Positions 32,254 to 39,768 of a stretch of DNA of 39,768 bases are shown piece by piece. The position numbers and the translations under genes are program-made. The DNA is from an uncultured Bacteroidales bacterium (GTDB lineage Bacteria; Bacteroidota; Bacteroidia; Bacteroidales; Paludibacteraceae). Numbering within the stretch: position 1 is the first letter of the stretch; each line of letters opens with the position of its first letter. Under the pieces are notes generated by a model. That model searched no databases and had not been told where the DNA came from. It was given only the letters and a program-made list of their open reading frames with translations. Where the stretch lies: the NCBI GenBank assembly GCA_902785605.1, contig CACZZL010000022.1, positions 1 through 39,768 of the forward strand, read 5' to 3'.

Positions 32254-32828
32254 ATCTTTTGTATTAATTGGTTCCACATTTCTGATTTGTATATTTGGGT
32301 CTCGCCAATAGTTTTGCTATGTTTAGCAACTAAAATAGCGTCACCATGCGCATTATTATAAACATGTACGTTGTCGCAAATCGGCATATACAGATTTATC
32401 AAGTTATAGATGCCGCGCGTAAAACGACGACGGATATCTTCTTCCGGGATGTCATGTCCTCCGTTGCTAACGCGTTGCGCAACACGGGCTTTCGCTTGCT
32501 CCTCATTCTCCAAAAAGAAGAAAATCAAATGCACTTTATATCCCAGCGCTTGTGCGCGGTGTACAAGCTGCATATATGAACGGGTTGAGAGTGTCGTTTC
32601 TATCGCGAAATCCACTTTCTGCGGCAATAACTCGTCTATGCGTTGCAACATAATTCGGCCCGCTTGAATGGAAACAGTCTCCGGTGCAAATGGCGACAAA
32701 CCACGCGCTATCTCATCCGCATTCACAAAGTTCGGACAATGCAACACTTCCGGTAATATGTTATACGCAGCGGTGGTCTTCCCTGCGCCGTTTGGACCTG
32801 CTATTATGTACAAATTCGGGTGTTGCAT
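32250..32828 (-). CDS. Zeta-toxin-like P-loop kinase
   Basis: This 192-aa protein is started at MQHPNLYIIAGPNGAGKTT (32828). The longer frame would start inside the promoter -7 box, and AGAAGGACGGAG precedes this ATG. The Walker A motif is GPNGAGKTT (about 11-19). NADEIARGLSPF at about 37-48, FAIETTLSTRSYMQLVHRAQ and GYKVHLIFFFLENEEQAKAR followed by VAQRVSNGGHDIPEEDIRRR are the standard blocks of the zeta toxin family. Zeta kinases phosphorylate UDP-N-acetylglucosamine or other nucleotides; the substrate here is unknown. With the 50-aa partner it forms a probable toxin-antitoxin pair. Confidence 0.85.
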   Translation of the reverse strand: MQHPNLYIIAGPNGAGKTTAAYNILPEVLHCPNFVNADEIARGLSPFAPETVSIQAGRIMLQRIDELLPQKVDFAIETTLSTRSYMQLVHRAQALGYKVHLIFFFLENEEQAKARVAQRVSNGGHDIPEEDIRRRFTRGIYNLINLYMPICDNVHVYNNAHGDAILVAKHSKTIGETQIYKSEMWNQLIQKI

Positions 32829-32852
32829 CTCCGTCCTTCTGATTTTGCGCTG

Positions 32853-32884
32853 CAAAATTACACAAAATTTTTGATATGAGCAAA
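32853..32884 (-). promoter_or_regulatory. Promoter of the zeta-like pair
   Basis: Minus strand: TTTG (32881-32884), 20 nt, TAATTTTG (32853-32860), 24 bp before the chosen ATG. Confidence 0.85.
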
Positions 32885-32891
32885 TAATTTT

Positions 32892-33056
32892 CTATAAAAA
32901 TAGAAATTTATTCTTTTCTGCCCGGAAGGCCGAGGAGGGTGTAGTTCCTGCGCCATACCAGCCCCATTGGTCCGTATCGTACAGGTAGAGGTTGACTTTC
33001 TCGGGAATATGGAAACCGGCCTCAGGACCTATCTCCACGTGCGTACCGGGAGGCAT
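32892..33056 (-). CDS. Short frame directly after the TonB receptor, possible gene remnant
   Basis: A 54-codon frame (MPPGTHVEIGPEAGFHIPEK...) starts one base after the TonB receptor stop and runs into AT-rich DNA. I do not recognise it. In another frame the same DNA reads WRRNYTLLGLPGRKE and stop, which resembles the Y-x-x-x-G secreted-protein tail seen elsewhere in this window. It may be the end of a deleted gene. Base composition changes sharply near 32925. Confidence 0.3.
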   Translation of the reverse strand: MPPGTHVEIGPEAGFHIPEKVNLYLYDTDQWGWYGAGTTPSSAFRAEKNKFLFL

Positions 33057-33057
33057 C

Positions 33058-35535
33058 TTACCGCAGATCGACGGTGACCTTGAGGTTGTATCGCCTGCCG
33101 GTTAGGTAGTTAGGCGAAGCCCATTGTTGACCATAGGCGTCGGCTACCCAGAAATAGGAGTTGACGTTCCGCCAGCCGATGAGGTTGAACACCTCAAACT
33201 GGATCGCCCACTGTTTGACGTGCTTGGCGCTCGGTTGCCGCATAAACTTAGCCGTCTGGGCGTTGAACACGTAGGTCGCGCCGAGGTCGATGCGCTTGTA
33301 GGTCGGCATGCGTCCCCAGGATTGGTTATTGCGCGGTGCGTAATAGGGTTGTCCTTCCGAGAACTGCATTTTGAGGTGGAACTTGAGTTGCGGCAGTTGG
33401 GGCAGGTAGTCCTGGAAGAGCATGGAGAAGTTCCAGCGCTGCTCCGTAGGGCTGGGAATCCAAGGGGATGGGTTACCGGTTATGGGTGATGGGTTACAGG
33501 TTCGTTGTCTGGCTGTCATGGTGGAGAAAGAGATCCAGGAGTCGGCTCCAGGGACCAGTTCGCCGTAGAGTTTGAGGTCAAGTCCTGCTGCGTAGCCTTC
33601 CGAATCGTTCTTACCGGAATAGCGTACGCGCACGTTGTCCACGGTGTAACTCTCCAAGCGGTCAATGTACTTATAGTAGCCCTCAACGGTGAATTTGAAC
33701 GGTCGTCCCCATGCTCGGAAGTAATAATCGCTGCCGAGCACGACATGTACGGAGCGCTGCGCCTTGAGGTTGCGGTTGAGTTGGATACGTGTCACGCCGA
33801 GTGCGTCGGTTACGGTGTCGCGCAGTTCCTTGTAGAACGGGGCTTGGTAATAGAGACCGGTAGCCAAGCGGAAGCAGACATCGCGTTTCCAGCCCGGAAT
33901 CCATTCGACAGACGCACGAGGGGAGGGGAGCACTTCGTTGTTCCATGACCACCATTGGAGTCGTCCGCCTACAGTGAGAATCCATTGTCCGGACTCGGTA
34001 TGCCATTTATGCTCGTTCTGGATGTAGCCCTGAACGCGTGCGGAGGCCATCGAACTGTCACCGCGCATGGCGTAGTACAGTTCCATTGTGTGACCGTTGT
34101 CGGGCAGCGAATAACCGGCACTGTCGCGCCATTCCCATTCGGATATATGGTCACGGATGAGTTCCGCCTGTCCGCTCACACCCCATCGGAGTGTGTTGTC
34201 CCCGCGTTTCCATGAACCGTTGTGCGCGAGTGTGATAACCCCTGCCTCGAGGCTGTTGCGGGCATGCTGGTGGAACAGACCGGTGCCTAGCACCTCCGCT
34301 TGTCCGTCGGTCGGGTTAATCTGCTCCGTGCTCACGTTCCCTGTCGCACTTTGGTTGTTACCGTTTGTAAGAACGTACTGACCGGTAATGTCAAAGTTCT
34401 CTCGCTCGTTGGTGTAGAAACCGGAGAGATCGAAACCGAGTTCTACTTCCTTGCTTACATGCCCCTTCGCACTCAAGGCTGCGAAGGCGGTGAGGAACTT
34501 GTCTTTCTCCTGTCCATCGTAGTAGATGGCCAGATGCTTGGCGTTCTGTCCGCCGAAGGACTCAGAGAGCGAGTCGGGCGTGAAGCGGTAGTCGTTCTGG
34601 CTGACGTTGCCCAAGAAGGACATGGTCCATGTGGAAGCTACCTTCCACGTGATATAGGTCTGATAATCAATGTAAGTCGGTTGGTAGTTGCCGGCCGTGG
34701 AGAGACCTCCGAGCATGTATTTGGATGTCTTGTAGCGCAGTCCGTGCATCATTGACCAAGTGCTGTCACCGTGTCCGACATAGACCTGCGCGCCCAGTAG
34801 GCTGGCGCTGAGGCTGGCCTCGAAATGGTCAGGACGTTTGTATTGGATATCGAGCACAGAGGCCATCTTGTCACCATACTGCGCACCGTATCCGCCAGCC
34901 GAGAAATGGACGTTCTCCACCATCTCGGGGTTGACGAAGGAGAGTCCTTCCTGTTGTCCGGACCGAATGAGCAGCGGACGGTGTACCTCGATGCCGTTGA
35001 CATAGACCGAGTTCTCGTCAAACGAGCCGCCACGGACGTTGTATTGGGAACTGAGTTCGTTGGTCTGACTAACACCGGCGAAGGTGATCAGCAGGCTCTC
35101 GATAGAACCGCCTGTAGCGTCCGGCATAATACGCGTGGCGGTGGCATCTATCTGATCCATTGTACCTTGCGTGTGCCGAATGCCTCGCACCTCAATTTCT
35201 GTCAGCAGTTGCTCATCCGTGAGCATTTGAACGTTGATATTGATCACATCGTGCAGGTCCAGAATACGCTGCTGTACGGAGGTGTAACCGATCATGGAGA
35301 AGTTGAGCACGACTGTGTCTGCTTCCTCCAGTACCAGTTCGTAATAACCGTTTTTGTTGGTCGCTGTGCCGAAAGGCGGGTTGGAATTGACCACCGCCAC
35401 ATTCGCTAACTCGATACCCACATTGTCCTGATCTACGACATAGCCGTAGATACGCGCTGTGCGGGCGAGTGCTTCGCTCGGAATAAGGAATAAGGAGCAA
35501 AGAACAAGGACTAATATGTATCTTTCAACTTTCAA
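33058..35535 (-). CDS. TonB-dependent receptor with carboxypeptidase-like N-terminal domain
   Basis: This 825-aa protein is read from TTG 35535, which overlaps the engB stop as TTGA and gives the signal peptide [20 protein letters not shown], cleaved near EALA. No ATG is available before the mature region. A CarboxypepD_reg-like domain (about 25-100: [40 protein letters not shown]) precedes the plug (about 115-235: [40 protein letters not shown]). A 22-strand-type barrel follows, ending [10 protein letters not shown]. It imports a ligand across the outer membrane; no SusD partner is adjacent, so the ligand is unknown. Heptamer repeats encode the signal-peptide core and a loop at about 677-690. 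Confidence 0.88.
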   Translation of the reverse strand: MKVERYILVLVLCSLFLIPSEALARTARIYGYVVDQDNVGIELANVAVVNSNPPFGTATNKNGYYELVLEEADTVVLNFSMIGYTSVQQRILDLHDVININVQMLTDEQLLTEIEVRGIRHTQGTMDQIDATATRIMPDATGGSIESLLITFAGVSQTNELSSQYNVRGGSFDENSVYVNGIEVHRPLLIRSGQQEGLSFVNPEMVENVHFSAGGYGAQYGDKMASVLDIQYKRPDHFEASLSASLLGAQVYVGHGDSTWSMMHGLRYKTSKYMLGGLSTAGNYQPTYIDYQTYITWKVASTWTMSFLGNVSQNDYRFTPDSLSESFGGQNAKHLAIYYDGQEKDKFLTAFAALSAKGHVSKEVELGFDLSGFYTNERENFDITGQYVLTNGNNQSATGNVSTEQINPTDGQAEVLGTGLFHQHARNSLEAGVITLAHNGSWKRGDNTLRWGVSGQAELIRDHISEWEWRDSAGYSLPDNGHTMELYYAMRGDSSMASARVQGYIQNEHKWHTESGQWILTVGGRLQWWSWNNEVLPSPRASVEWIPGWKRDVCFRLATGLYYQAPFYKELRDTVTDALGVTRIQLNRNLKAQRSVHVVLGSDYYFRAWGRPFKFTVEGYYKYIDRLESYTVDNVRVRYSGKNDSEGYAAGLDLKLYGELVPGADSWISFSTMTARQRTCNPSPITGNPSPWIPSPTEQRWNFSMLFQDYLPQLPQLKFHLKMQFSEGQPYYAPRNNQSWGRMPTYKRIDLGATYVFNAQTAKFMRQPSAKHVKQWAIQFEVFNLIGWRNVNSYFWVADAYGQQWASPNYLTGRRYNLKVTVDLR
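33463..33504. repeat. In-frame heptamer repeat in the TonB receptor barrel
   Basis: AGGGGAT, GGGTTAC, CGGTTAT, GGGTGAT, GGGTTAC, AGGTTCG: six units (42 nt, frame-neutral). They encode a Pro/Ser/Asn-rich loop ([12 protein letters not shown]). Confidence 0.9.
35481..35515. repeat. Heptamer repeat encoding the TonB receptor signal-peptide core
   Basis: GAATAAG, GAATAAG, GAGCAAA, GAACAAG, GACTAAT: five units. On the coding strand they give the hydrophobic stretch [12 protein letters not shown]. Confidence 0.85.
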
Positions 35536-35550
35536 CTCTCGACTTTCAGT
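35523..35550. repeat. Heptamer repeat over the engB stop / TonB receptor start
   Basis: TTTCAAC, TTTCAAC, TCTCGAC, TTTCAGT: four units. They contain the engB stop (complement of 35532-35534) and the TTG start of the receptor gene. Confidence 0.85.
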
Positions 35551-36137
35551 TGGGCATTTATGCCCTCGATATAGTTGGTTAATTCTTCTCCGCCGAGTCC
35601 TGTTTCGGAAGAGGTGACGAACACAGGCGGCAGTTCTTCCCATTCTTCCAGCAACCGGTTCTTGTATGCCTCTACGTTCTCCTTAAGACGCATGCGACCG
35701 AGTTTGTCTCCCTTGGTGAAGACGATCGCGAACGGCACACCGTTCTCGCCGAGCCAGTTGATGAACTCGAGGTCTATCTTCTGCGGCTCGTGGCGGCAAT
35801 CAATGAGCACGAACAAACAAATGAGTTGCTCGCGCAGCAGGCAGTACCGTTCGATCATTCGTTTGAGCGCCTCGCGTTGTTTCTGTCCTGCTTGTGCATA
35901 ACCGTATCCGGGCAGATCGACCAGATGCCATTCCCCGTTAATCAGGAAATGGTTGATCAACAAGGTTTTGCCGGGCTTCTGGCTGGTTTTCGCCAGTTTG
36001 GGATTGTGGCACAGCATGTTGATGAGGGATGATTTTCCCACATTACTGCGTCCGATGAACGCGTATTCAGGCAGCGTGCTCTGCGGACAGGATGCTACAT
36101 CCGGATTAGAGATGATATAGGAAGCGGACTTTATCAC
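35532..36137 (-). CDS. engB: Ribosome biogenesis GTPase EngB (YsxC)
   Basis: This 201-aa TrmE-Era-EngA-EngB-Septin GTPase has G1 [14 protein letters not shown] (about 28-41), G2 region [16 protein letters not shown]3 [10 protein letters not shown]4 FTKGDKL and G5 [10 protein letters not shown], all intact. It assists late assembly of the 50S subunit. The start is GTG 36137 ([14 protein letters not shown]); the N-terminus aligns with the family, and upstream is a heptamer repeat. The last residues (LKVES) lie in another heptamer repeat. It is 23 bp after cstA and overlaps the TonB receptor start. Confidence 0.96.
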   Translation of the reverse strand: MIKSASYIISNPDVASCPQSTLPEYAFIGRSNVGKSSLINMLCHNPKLAKTSQKPGKTLLINHFLINGEWHLVDLPGYGYAQAGQKQREALKRMIERYCLLREQLICLFVLIDCRHEPQKIDLEFINWLGENGVPFAIVFTKGDKLGRMRLKENVEAYKNRLLEEWEELPPVFVTSSETGLGGEELTNYIEGINAQLKVES

Positions 36138-36172
36138 AATTACGAATTAAAAATTAAAAATTAAGAATTACG
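36138..36172. repeat. Heptamer repeat between cstA and engB
   Basis: AATTACG, AATTAAA, AATTAAA, AATTAAG, AATTACG: five units that encode the last residues and stop of CstA and end at the GTG start of engB. Confidence 0.9.
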
Positions 36173-37660
36173 TTTGCTTGCCCAGAACATAAAGCCGCAG
36201 AGGCAGCACAATGTGATCACGCCGGCAACAGCATAACCGATCCAGCGCAGTTCATGTGCGAGGTTGATGCCTTCTTCGGCAATGAAGATATAACTGCTGC
36301 AGACCATGGTCATGAATAGGGCAGGAATGAGTGCAATGAGGTAACCGTAACGGTAGGAACCGTTCTTGAACAGCCAGATCGTACCGGCCCAAAGCGTGAA
36401 GACGGCGAGTGTCTGGTTTGTCCATGCGAAATAACGCCAAACAACCTCAAAATCAACGAATACCATTCCGAATACGCACAGGAACAGCGGAACAGCGATC
36501 ACCAGACGCTTCGGTATCGGACGTTGATCCAGATGCAGGAAATCCGCCACGATGAGTCGTGCTGAACGAAGGGCCGTATCACCGCTGGTGATCGGTGCGG
36601 CAATGACTCCGATGATGGCCAATATACCGCCTACGGTGCCCAGCCAGTTGCGGCTGATGACATCTATTACAAATGCAGGAGTATTGGGTTTGGGCATTTC
36701 CGGCGTTTTGAGACTGGCGGCATATTCTTGCAGACCTGCTATACCGTCCACGCCCGCTTCCGGATTGGCGAAGAACGTACCTGCAGCAGCTGCCCAGATA
36801 AGCGCCAGAATACCTTCGGCTACCATGGCTCCGTAGAAGATCCAGCGTCCTTGGCGTTCGTTGGTACAGCAGCGCGACATGATCGGGCTCTGTGTGCCGT
36901 GGAAACCGGAGATGGCACCACAGGCAATGCTGACAAACATCATCGGGAATAACGGGTAGTCTTTGTTGTGGCGATTTGCCAAGCCGTCAAACACTTCCGG
37001 CATCTCGCTGCTGTGCCAGCCAAGCATAATGACCATGATACCGATACCCATGAACAGCAACATCGCACCGAAGATAGGGTAGAAACGACCGATCAGTTTA
37101 TCGACAGGCAGGACAGTTGCCAGCGCGTAGTAGGCGAAGATGATGAGTACCCACACGATAGGAATCGTGCTGCTGCCCCACGAGAGAGTTGCGAAAGCAT
37201 GCATTTTCTGCAGCAGAGCTGCCGGACCGCTCAAGAAGGTCGTAGTGAGCAGAATGAGCAGCACCAGCGACAGAATGAGCATAAACACCTTGACTCCTTT
37301 GCCGAGTTCGTCACCGATAATCTGCGGCAGGGAAATACCGCCTTTGCGGATGGACATCATTCCGCTCAGGTAATCGTGTACACCTCCGGCGAAGATGGTG
37401 CCGAACACAATCCACAGGAAAGCGGCAGGGCCGTAGAAGATACCCATGATCGCACCGAAGATAGGACCCAGGCCGGCGATATTGAGGAACTGAACGAGGA
37501 AGATACGCCACGGAGACATCGGAACAAAGTCCACACCGTCTGTTTTGGTCAACGCCGGCGTCTTACGATCCGGCTCCACTCCGAACACTTTCTCTACCAA
37601 AATGCCGTAGGTAAAAAATCCCACTACCAGCAGCACTAACGCAATAATAAAAGTAATCAT
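36161..37660 (-). CDS. cstA: Carbon starvation protein CstA (short form)
   Basis: This 499-aa membrane protein has the CstA blocks VDFVPMSPWRIFLVQFLNIA, LGPIFGAIMGIFYGP, GGVHDYLSGMMSIRKGG, CGAISGFHGTQSPIMSRC and ITSGDTALRSARLIVADFL. It has about 13 membrane helices. It is shorter than the E. coli protein of about 700 aa but normal for Bacteroidota. CstA proteins take up peptides and/or pyruvate; the substrate is not settled for this form. It has its own promoter 26 bp upstream and a heptamer repeat at its 3' end. Confidence 0.93.
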   Translation of the reverse strand: MITFIIALVLLVVGFFTYGILVEKVFGVEPDRKTPALTKTDGVDFVPMSPWRIFLVQFLNIAGLGPIFGAIMGIFYGPAAFLWIVFGTIFAGGVHDYLSGMMSIRKGGISLPQIIGDELGKGVKVFMLILSLVLLILLTTTFLSGPAALLQKMHAFATLSWGSSTIPIVWVLIIFAYYALATVLPVDKLIGRFYPIFGAMLLFMGIGIMVIMLGWHSSEMPEVFDGLANRHNKDYPLFPMMFVSIACGAISGFHGTQSPIMSRCCTNERQGRWIFYGAMVAEGILALIWAAAAGTFFANPEAGVDGIAGLQEYAASLKTPEMPKPNTPAFVIDVISRNWLGTVGGILAIIGVIAAPITSGDTALRSARLIVADFLHLDQRPIPKRLVIAVPLFLCVFGMVFVDFEVVWRYFAWTNQTLAVFTLWAGTIWLFKNGSYRYGYLIALIPALFMTMVCSSYIFIAEEGINLAHELRWIGYAVAGVITLCCLCGFMFWASKRNS

Positions 37661-37685
37661 AATGTCATATCCAATTTTGCGGCTG

Positions 37686-37717
37686 CAAAATTACGAAAAA
37701 AAAATGACATGTGCAAG
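37686..37717 (-). promoter_or_regulatory. cstA promoter
   Basis: Minus strand: CTTG (37714-37717), 20 nt, TAATTTTG (37686-37693). Confidence 0.75.
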
Positions 37718-37726
37718 GAAAAAGAC

Positions 37727-37752
37727 AAAAAAAAGAACATCTTGCGATGTTC
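37727..37752 (-). terminator. Terminator of tRNA-Val
   Basis: GAACATC (37735-37741) pairs with GATGTTC (37746-37752), loop TTGC. On the minus strand the hairpin is followed by a long T run (complement of 37726-37734). Confidence 0.85.
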
Positions 37753-37770
37753 TCTCACCCTTTCGGGTTG

Positions 37771-37845
37771 TGGGCGTTTACGGATTCGAACCGCAGACCC
37801 TCTGCTTGTAAGGCAGATGCTCTAAACCAGCTGAGCTAAACGCCC
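37771..37845 (-). tRNA. tRNA-Val (anticodon UAC)
   Basis: This 75-nt gene has acceptor GGGCGTT/AACGCCC with discriminator A and D arm GCTC-AGCTGGTTTA-GAGC. The anticodon arm is TCTGC-CTTACAA-GCAGA (anticodon TAC). The T arm contains GGTTCGAATCC. CCA is not encoded. Confidence 0.95.
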
Positions 37846-37876
37846 TCAATGTTGCTCTCTTTTTCAAAAGCGGGTG

Positions 37877-37908
37877 CAAAGGTACTGCTTTTTTTTGATA
37901 TGACCAAA
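37877..37908 (-). promoter_or_regulatory. tRNA-Val promoter
   Basis: Minus strand: TTTG (37905-37908), 20 nt, TACCTTTG (37877-37884). Nearly the same sequence as the tRNA-Ser promoter. Confidence 0.85.
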
Positions 37909-37937
37909 TTTTTTAGCAAAAAAATGCACATTTACCC

Positions 37938-38639
37938 TCATTTTTTTTGAAAAAGGCGATAATTGTACCATTTTTGGTCTTCAAAACGGACAAATACAAC
38001 ATAACATAGAAGGGTGATACCAATACCGACGATGGTGCCGCCGAAGACATCTCTTGCGAAATGTTGGCTGAGGTAGATGCGGCTGTAACCACCGAGTGCG
38101 GCTGCTGCAAAAAGCAGCAACTGGAGAAGATAACTAGTCGTCCTAGGGTACCTAGAATTCCTAGGATTCCTAGTCAATAGAATACAAACCACAAAAGCCA
38201 AGGCAAAGAAGGAGGTCGTATGTCCGGAAGGGAAAGAGTACCAATAGTTCATTTTAACCCCCTCTACCAACGGCAGTTGGGTATCCGGCATAAACAAATC
38301 AAACCAGGATAGCGGCCGTGGTGCGTTGAAGATATGTTTAAAGAGTTGTGTGCTGAGTGCAGAGAGTAGCATAGCAGCACTGGCAAATGCACCGTCACCG
38401 ATGCGACCGAAGAGGAGTAGGGCAACGCAGATGACGTAAGGGAACCATTCGGCTACGTGCGTGTAATACCTAAAAAATATATCACGCGCGTGCGTGTGAT
38501 GATCGCACAGCAGCAGATGTAATTCTCCCTGTGGAATATACAAAAGGGCTAAGCCCAATACTGCAAGCAGTACCAGGCTTAGTCCGATAAAGACGCTGTT
38601 GTTACGCAGTAGATTTGTGTTACTCAACCCGTTGTCCAT
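37938..38639 (-). CDS. PAP2-family membrane phosphatase
   Basis: This 233-aa protein starts at MDNGLSNTNLLRNN (38639); a start three codons earlier is equally possible. It has about six membrane helices. The three phosphatase motifs are complete: KHIFNAPRP (K-x6-RP), YSFPSGHTTS (PSGH) and YSRIYLSQHFARD (SR-x5-H-x3-D). It is probably an undecaprenyl-pyrophosphate or lipid phosphatase at the periplasmic face. It overlaps the 3' end of the PKD-protein gene by about 20 bp. A 9-nt-period repeat encodes the loop TRNPRNSRYPRTT between two helices. Confidence 0.88.
   Translation of the reverse strand: MDNGLSNTNLLRNNSVFIGLSLVLLAVLGLALLYIPQGELHLLLCDHHTHARDIFFRYYTHVAEWFPYVICVALLLFGRIGDGAFASAAMLLSALSTQLFKHIFNAPRPLSWFDLFMPDTQLPLVEGVKMNYWYSFPSGHTTSFFALAFVVCILLTRNPRNSRYPRTTSYLLQLLLFAAAALGGYSRIYLSQHFARDVFGGTIVGIGITLLCYVVFVRFEDQKWYNYRLFQKK
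38133..38177. repeat. 9-nt tandem repeat in the PAP2 gene
   Basis: ACTAGTCGT, CCTAGGGTA, CCTAGAATT, CCTAGGATT, CCTAGTCAA: five 9-nt units. They are frame-neutral and encode a basic loop of x-P-R / N-S-R triplets. Confidence 0.85.
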
Positions 38640-39768
38640 ACATATCATAGATACGTCCGTCGATACGAATGCACATTCGGTTGTTGCGAATCACTTTTTG
38701 TGCTGCCGGCGCGTTGTTCTGTTGGTCATTGAAGTCCGGCACGTTCTCCCATACTTGCGGGCAGGAAGGCAGGGTAAAGCCGTTATTGTCCGTCAGTACA
38801 ACATAGACCGCGTCGTACTGCTCAAACGGCATGTCCTGGTGATAAACGGATTGGTCACCGCCGATGATGGTGTCTTGACCGTTCCGGATCAGGTGCCACT
38901 CGTAGTGGGCGAAGTCATACCCGCCGTTGTTCTGCTTGTTGTATACTGCCAGCACATTGTTGAACTTGCGTTTGAAGATGTCGCTCGGGTAGTAAACCGT
39001 GAAGTTGACGGGGAAGGAGATTGTGTCGCAGTACATATCCGGGATGATGAGTTGTGCCTGATAGTTACCCGGTTTCTGCAGCACGTAGGTAGGCAGCGAG
39101 ATCGTTGCGGAAGCGACGTTCCGGTTATCTATATCAACCAGTTCATCTGCTACGCCCGGAATCACGAAACGGGCAGCTCCGTCGATGTCACCTTTGGTCT
39201 TGGAGTAGGTGATGCTCAGCGCGTCACCCGGGCAGATGTGTTGCTCCTCGGGCACGTTGTTGAAAGTCATGTCCAGACACTGGATGACGTGCACATGGCA
39301 GAATACGGACAAATCACATTTCGGATATTTGGGGTTCGGAACGATGTAACTGATGTCTTGTGTGACATAGTAGGTTTGTCCGTTTACTTTGACGCTGTCA
39401 CGTCCTTCGGCAGTGATGGTCGCAGTAGAATCTTCTCCATAGACTACATAGTTGATATACACCGGATCATAGCAATACTCCGGGGTGATGGTATCATTTT
39501 CACCGTACTGGAGCAGGTAGGCACGTCTCTCGGGATTGTCTGCCAGCGTGTCAATCGACAAACAGTGGTATACGGCTGTTCCGGGGAGAGTATCCTGCTG
39601 AACTACACGGAATGAGAACTGTACCGTACCGAGGAACTGCTCACTCTCGTCCGTACAAACCTGATGACCGTATAAGTCGGCCGATACATCGTACCATCCG
39701 GGGCTCATGTATTGGTGCTCTTTCTGCGGAGTACTATGGTCTTCCGATGTTCCGTCACCGAAGTTCCA
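38620..39768 (-). CDS. Secreted PKD-domain protein, N-terminally truncated by the window edge
   Basis: The frame stays open to the window edge (39768), so only the last 382 residues are seen. The first codons read WNFGDGTSEDHSTPQKEHQY, the core of a PKD domain (W-x-FGDG ... H-x-Y ... G-x-Y-x-V), completed by SPGWYDVSADLYG. Several further beta-sandwich segments follow (SFRVVQQDTLPGTAVYHCLS, VHVIQCLDMTFNNVPEEQHI, FPVNFTVYYP). The C-terminus (RNNRMCIRIDGRIYDMYGQR) is the Bacteroidales Y-x-x-x-G-Q tail. It is a probable cell-surface or secreted adhesin-like protein. Its ligand and full length are unknown. Confidence 0.8.
   Translation of the reverse strand, partial: WNFGDGTSEDHSTPQKEHQYMSPGWYDVSADLYGHQVCTDESEQFLGTVQFSFRVVQQDTLPGTAVYHCLSIDTLADNPERRAYLLQYGENDTITPEYCYDPVYINYVVYGEDSTATITAEGRDSVKVNGQTYYVTQDISYIVPNPKYPKCDLSVFCHVHVIQCLDMTFNNVPEEQHICPGDALSITYSKTKGDIDGAARFVIPGVADELVDIDNRNVASATISLPTYVLQKPGNYQAQLIIPDMYCDTISFPVNFTVYYPSDIFKRKFNNVLAVYNKQNNGGYDFAHYEWHLIRNGQDTIIGGDQSVYHQDMPFEQYDAVYVVLTDNNGFTLPSCPQVWENVPDFNDQQNNAPAAQKVIRNNRMCIRIDGRIYDMYGQRVE

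Noticed and set aside
35536-35643. Longer N-terminus for the TonB receptor
   Set aside because: It would overlap engB by more than 100 bp with a basic, non-membrane sequence and would bury the signal peptide.

Overview
The window is a stretch of a Bacteroidales chromosome (phylum Bacteroidota). Supporting signs are the gene content (GSCFA protein, GH105 lipoprotein, CotH-kinase protein, TonB receptor with a carboxypeptidase-like N-terminal domain, FucP-type sugar permease, short CstA), lipoprotein signal peptides, secreted proteins ending in a short Y-x-x-x-G-Q tail, and at least twelve promoters of the Bacteroidota type TTTG-N20-TAnnTTTG. Shine-Dalgarno sequences are mostly absent, as usual in this phylum. 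I cannot name the genus.

Layout. 1-382: 3' fragment of methylmalonyl-CoA mutase, disrupted at the window edge. 551-5362 (minus): two flavodoxin-fold proteins around a CMD-cupin lipoprotein and an alpha/beta-hydrolase lipoprotein, then a possible decayed lipoprotein and a DUF389 membrane protein. 5460-7674: AraC remnant, HdeD-like membrane protein, third flavodoxin-fold paralogue and an HD-domain protein. 7737-12930 (plus): compact housekeeping operon ffh - membrane protein with a natural His6 - folD - prfA - rsmE - PAP2 phosphatase. 12836-15344: secreted Spy/CpxP-like protein (minus, overlapping the PAP2 gene), LolC/E-type permease and GSCFA protein. 15362-21108 (minus): valS, then CYTH - CotH - GH105. 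21246-23342 (plus): sugar permease and outer-membrane protein. 23483-28601 (minus): tRNA-Ser, a candidate small RNA, usp-like - mltG - mutS and a four-helix-bundle (S23) gene.

28.6-32.9 kb is AT-richer and accessory in character: a gene-poor stretch filled with small palindromes, a three-gene operon (DEDDh exonuclease-BRCT, BRCT protein, secreted DUF4468-like protein) and a zeta-toxin-like kinase with a 50-aa partner. 32.9-39.8 kb (minus) returns to core genes: TonB receptor, engB, cstA, tRNA-Val, PAP2 phosphatase and a truncated PKD-domain secreted protein.

The most unusual property is a dispersed set of degenerate tandem repeats with a 7-nt period (one locus has 9). The sequences differ from locus to locus but the period is the same. 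They sit in intergenic gaps, over start and stop codons, and in frame inside genes, where they encode interdomain linkers, loops and even the hydrophobic core of a signal peptide.
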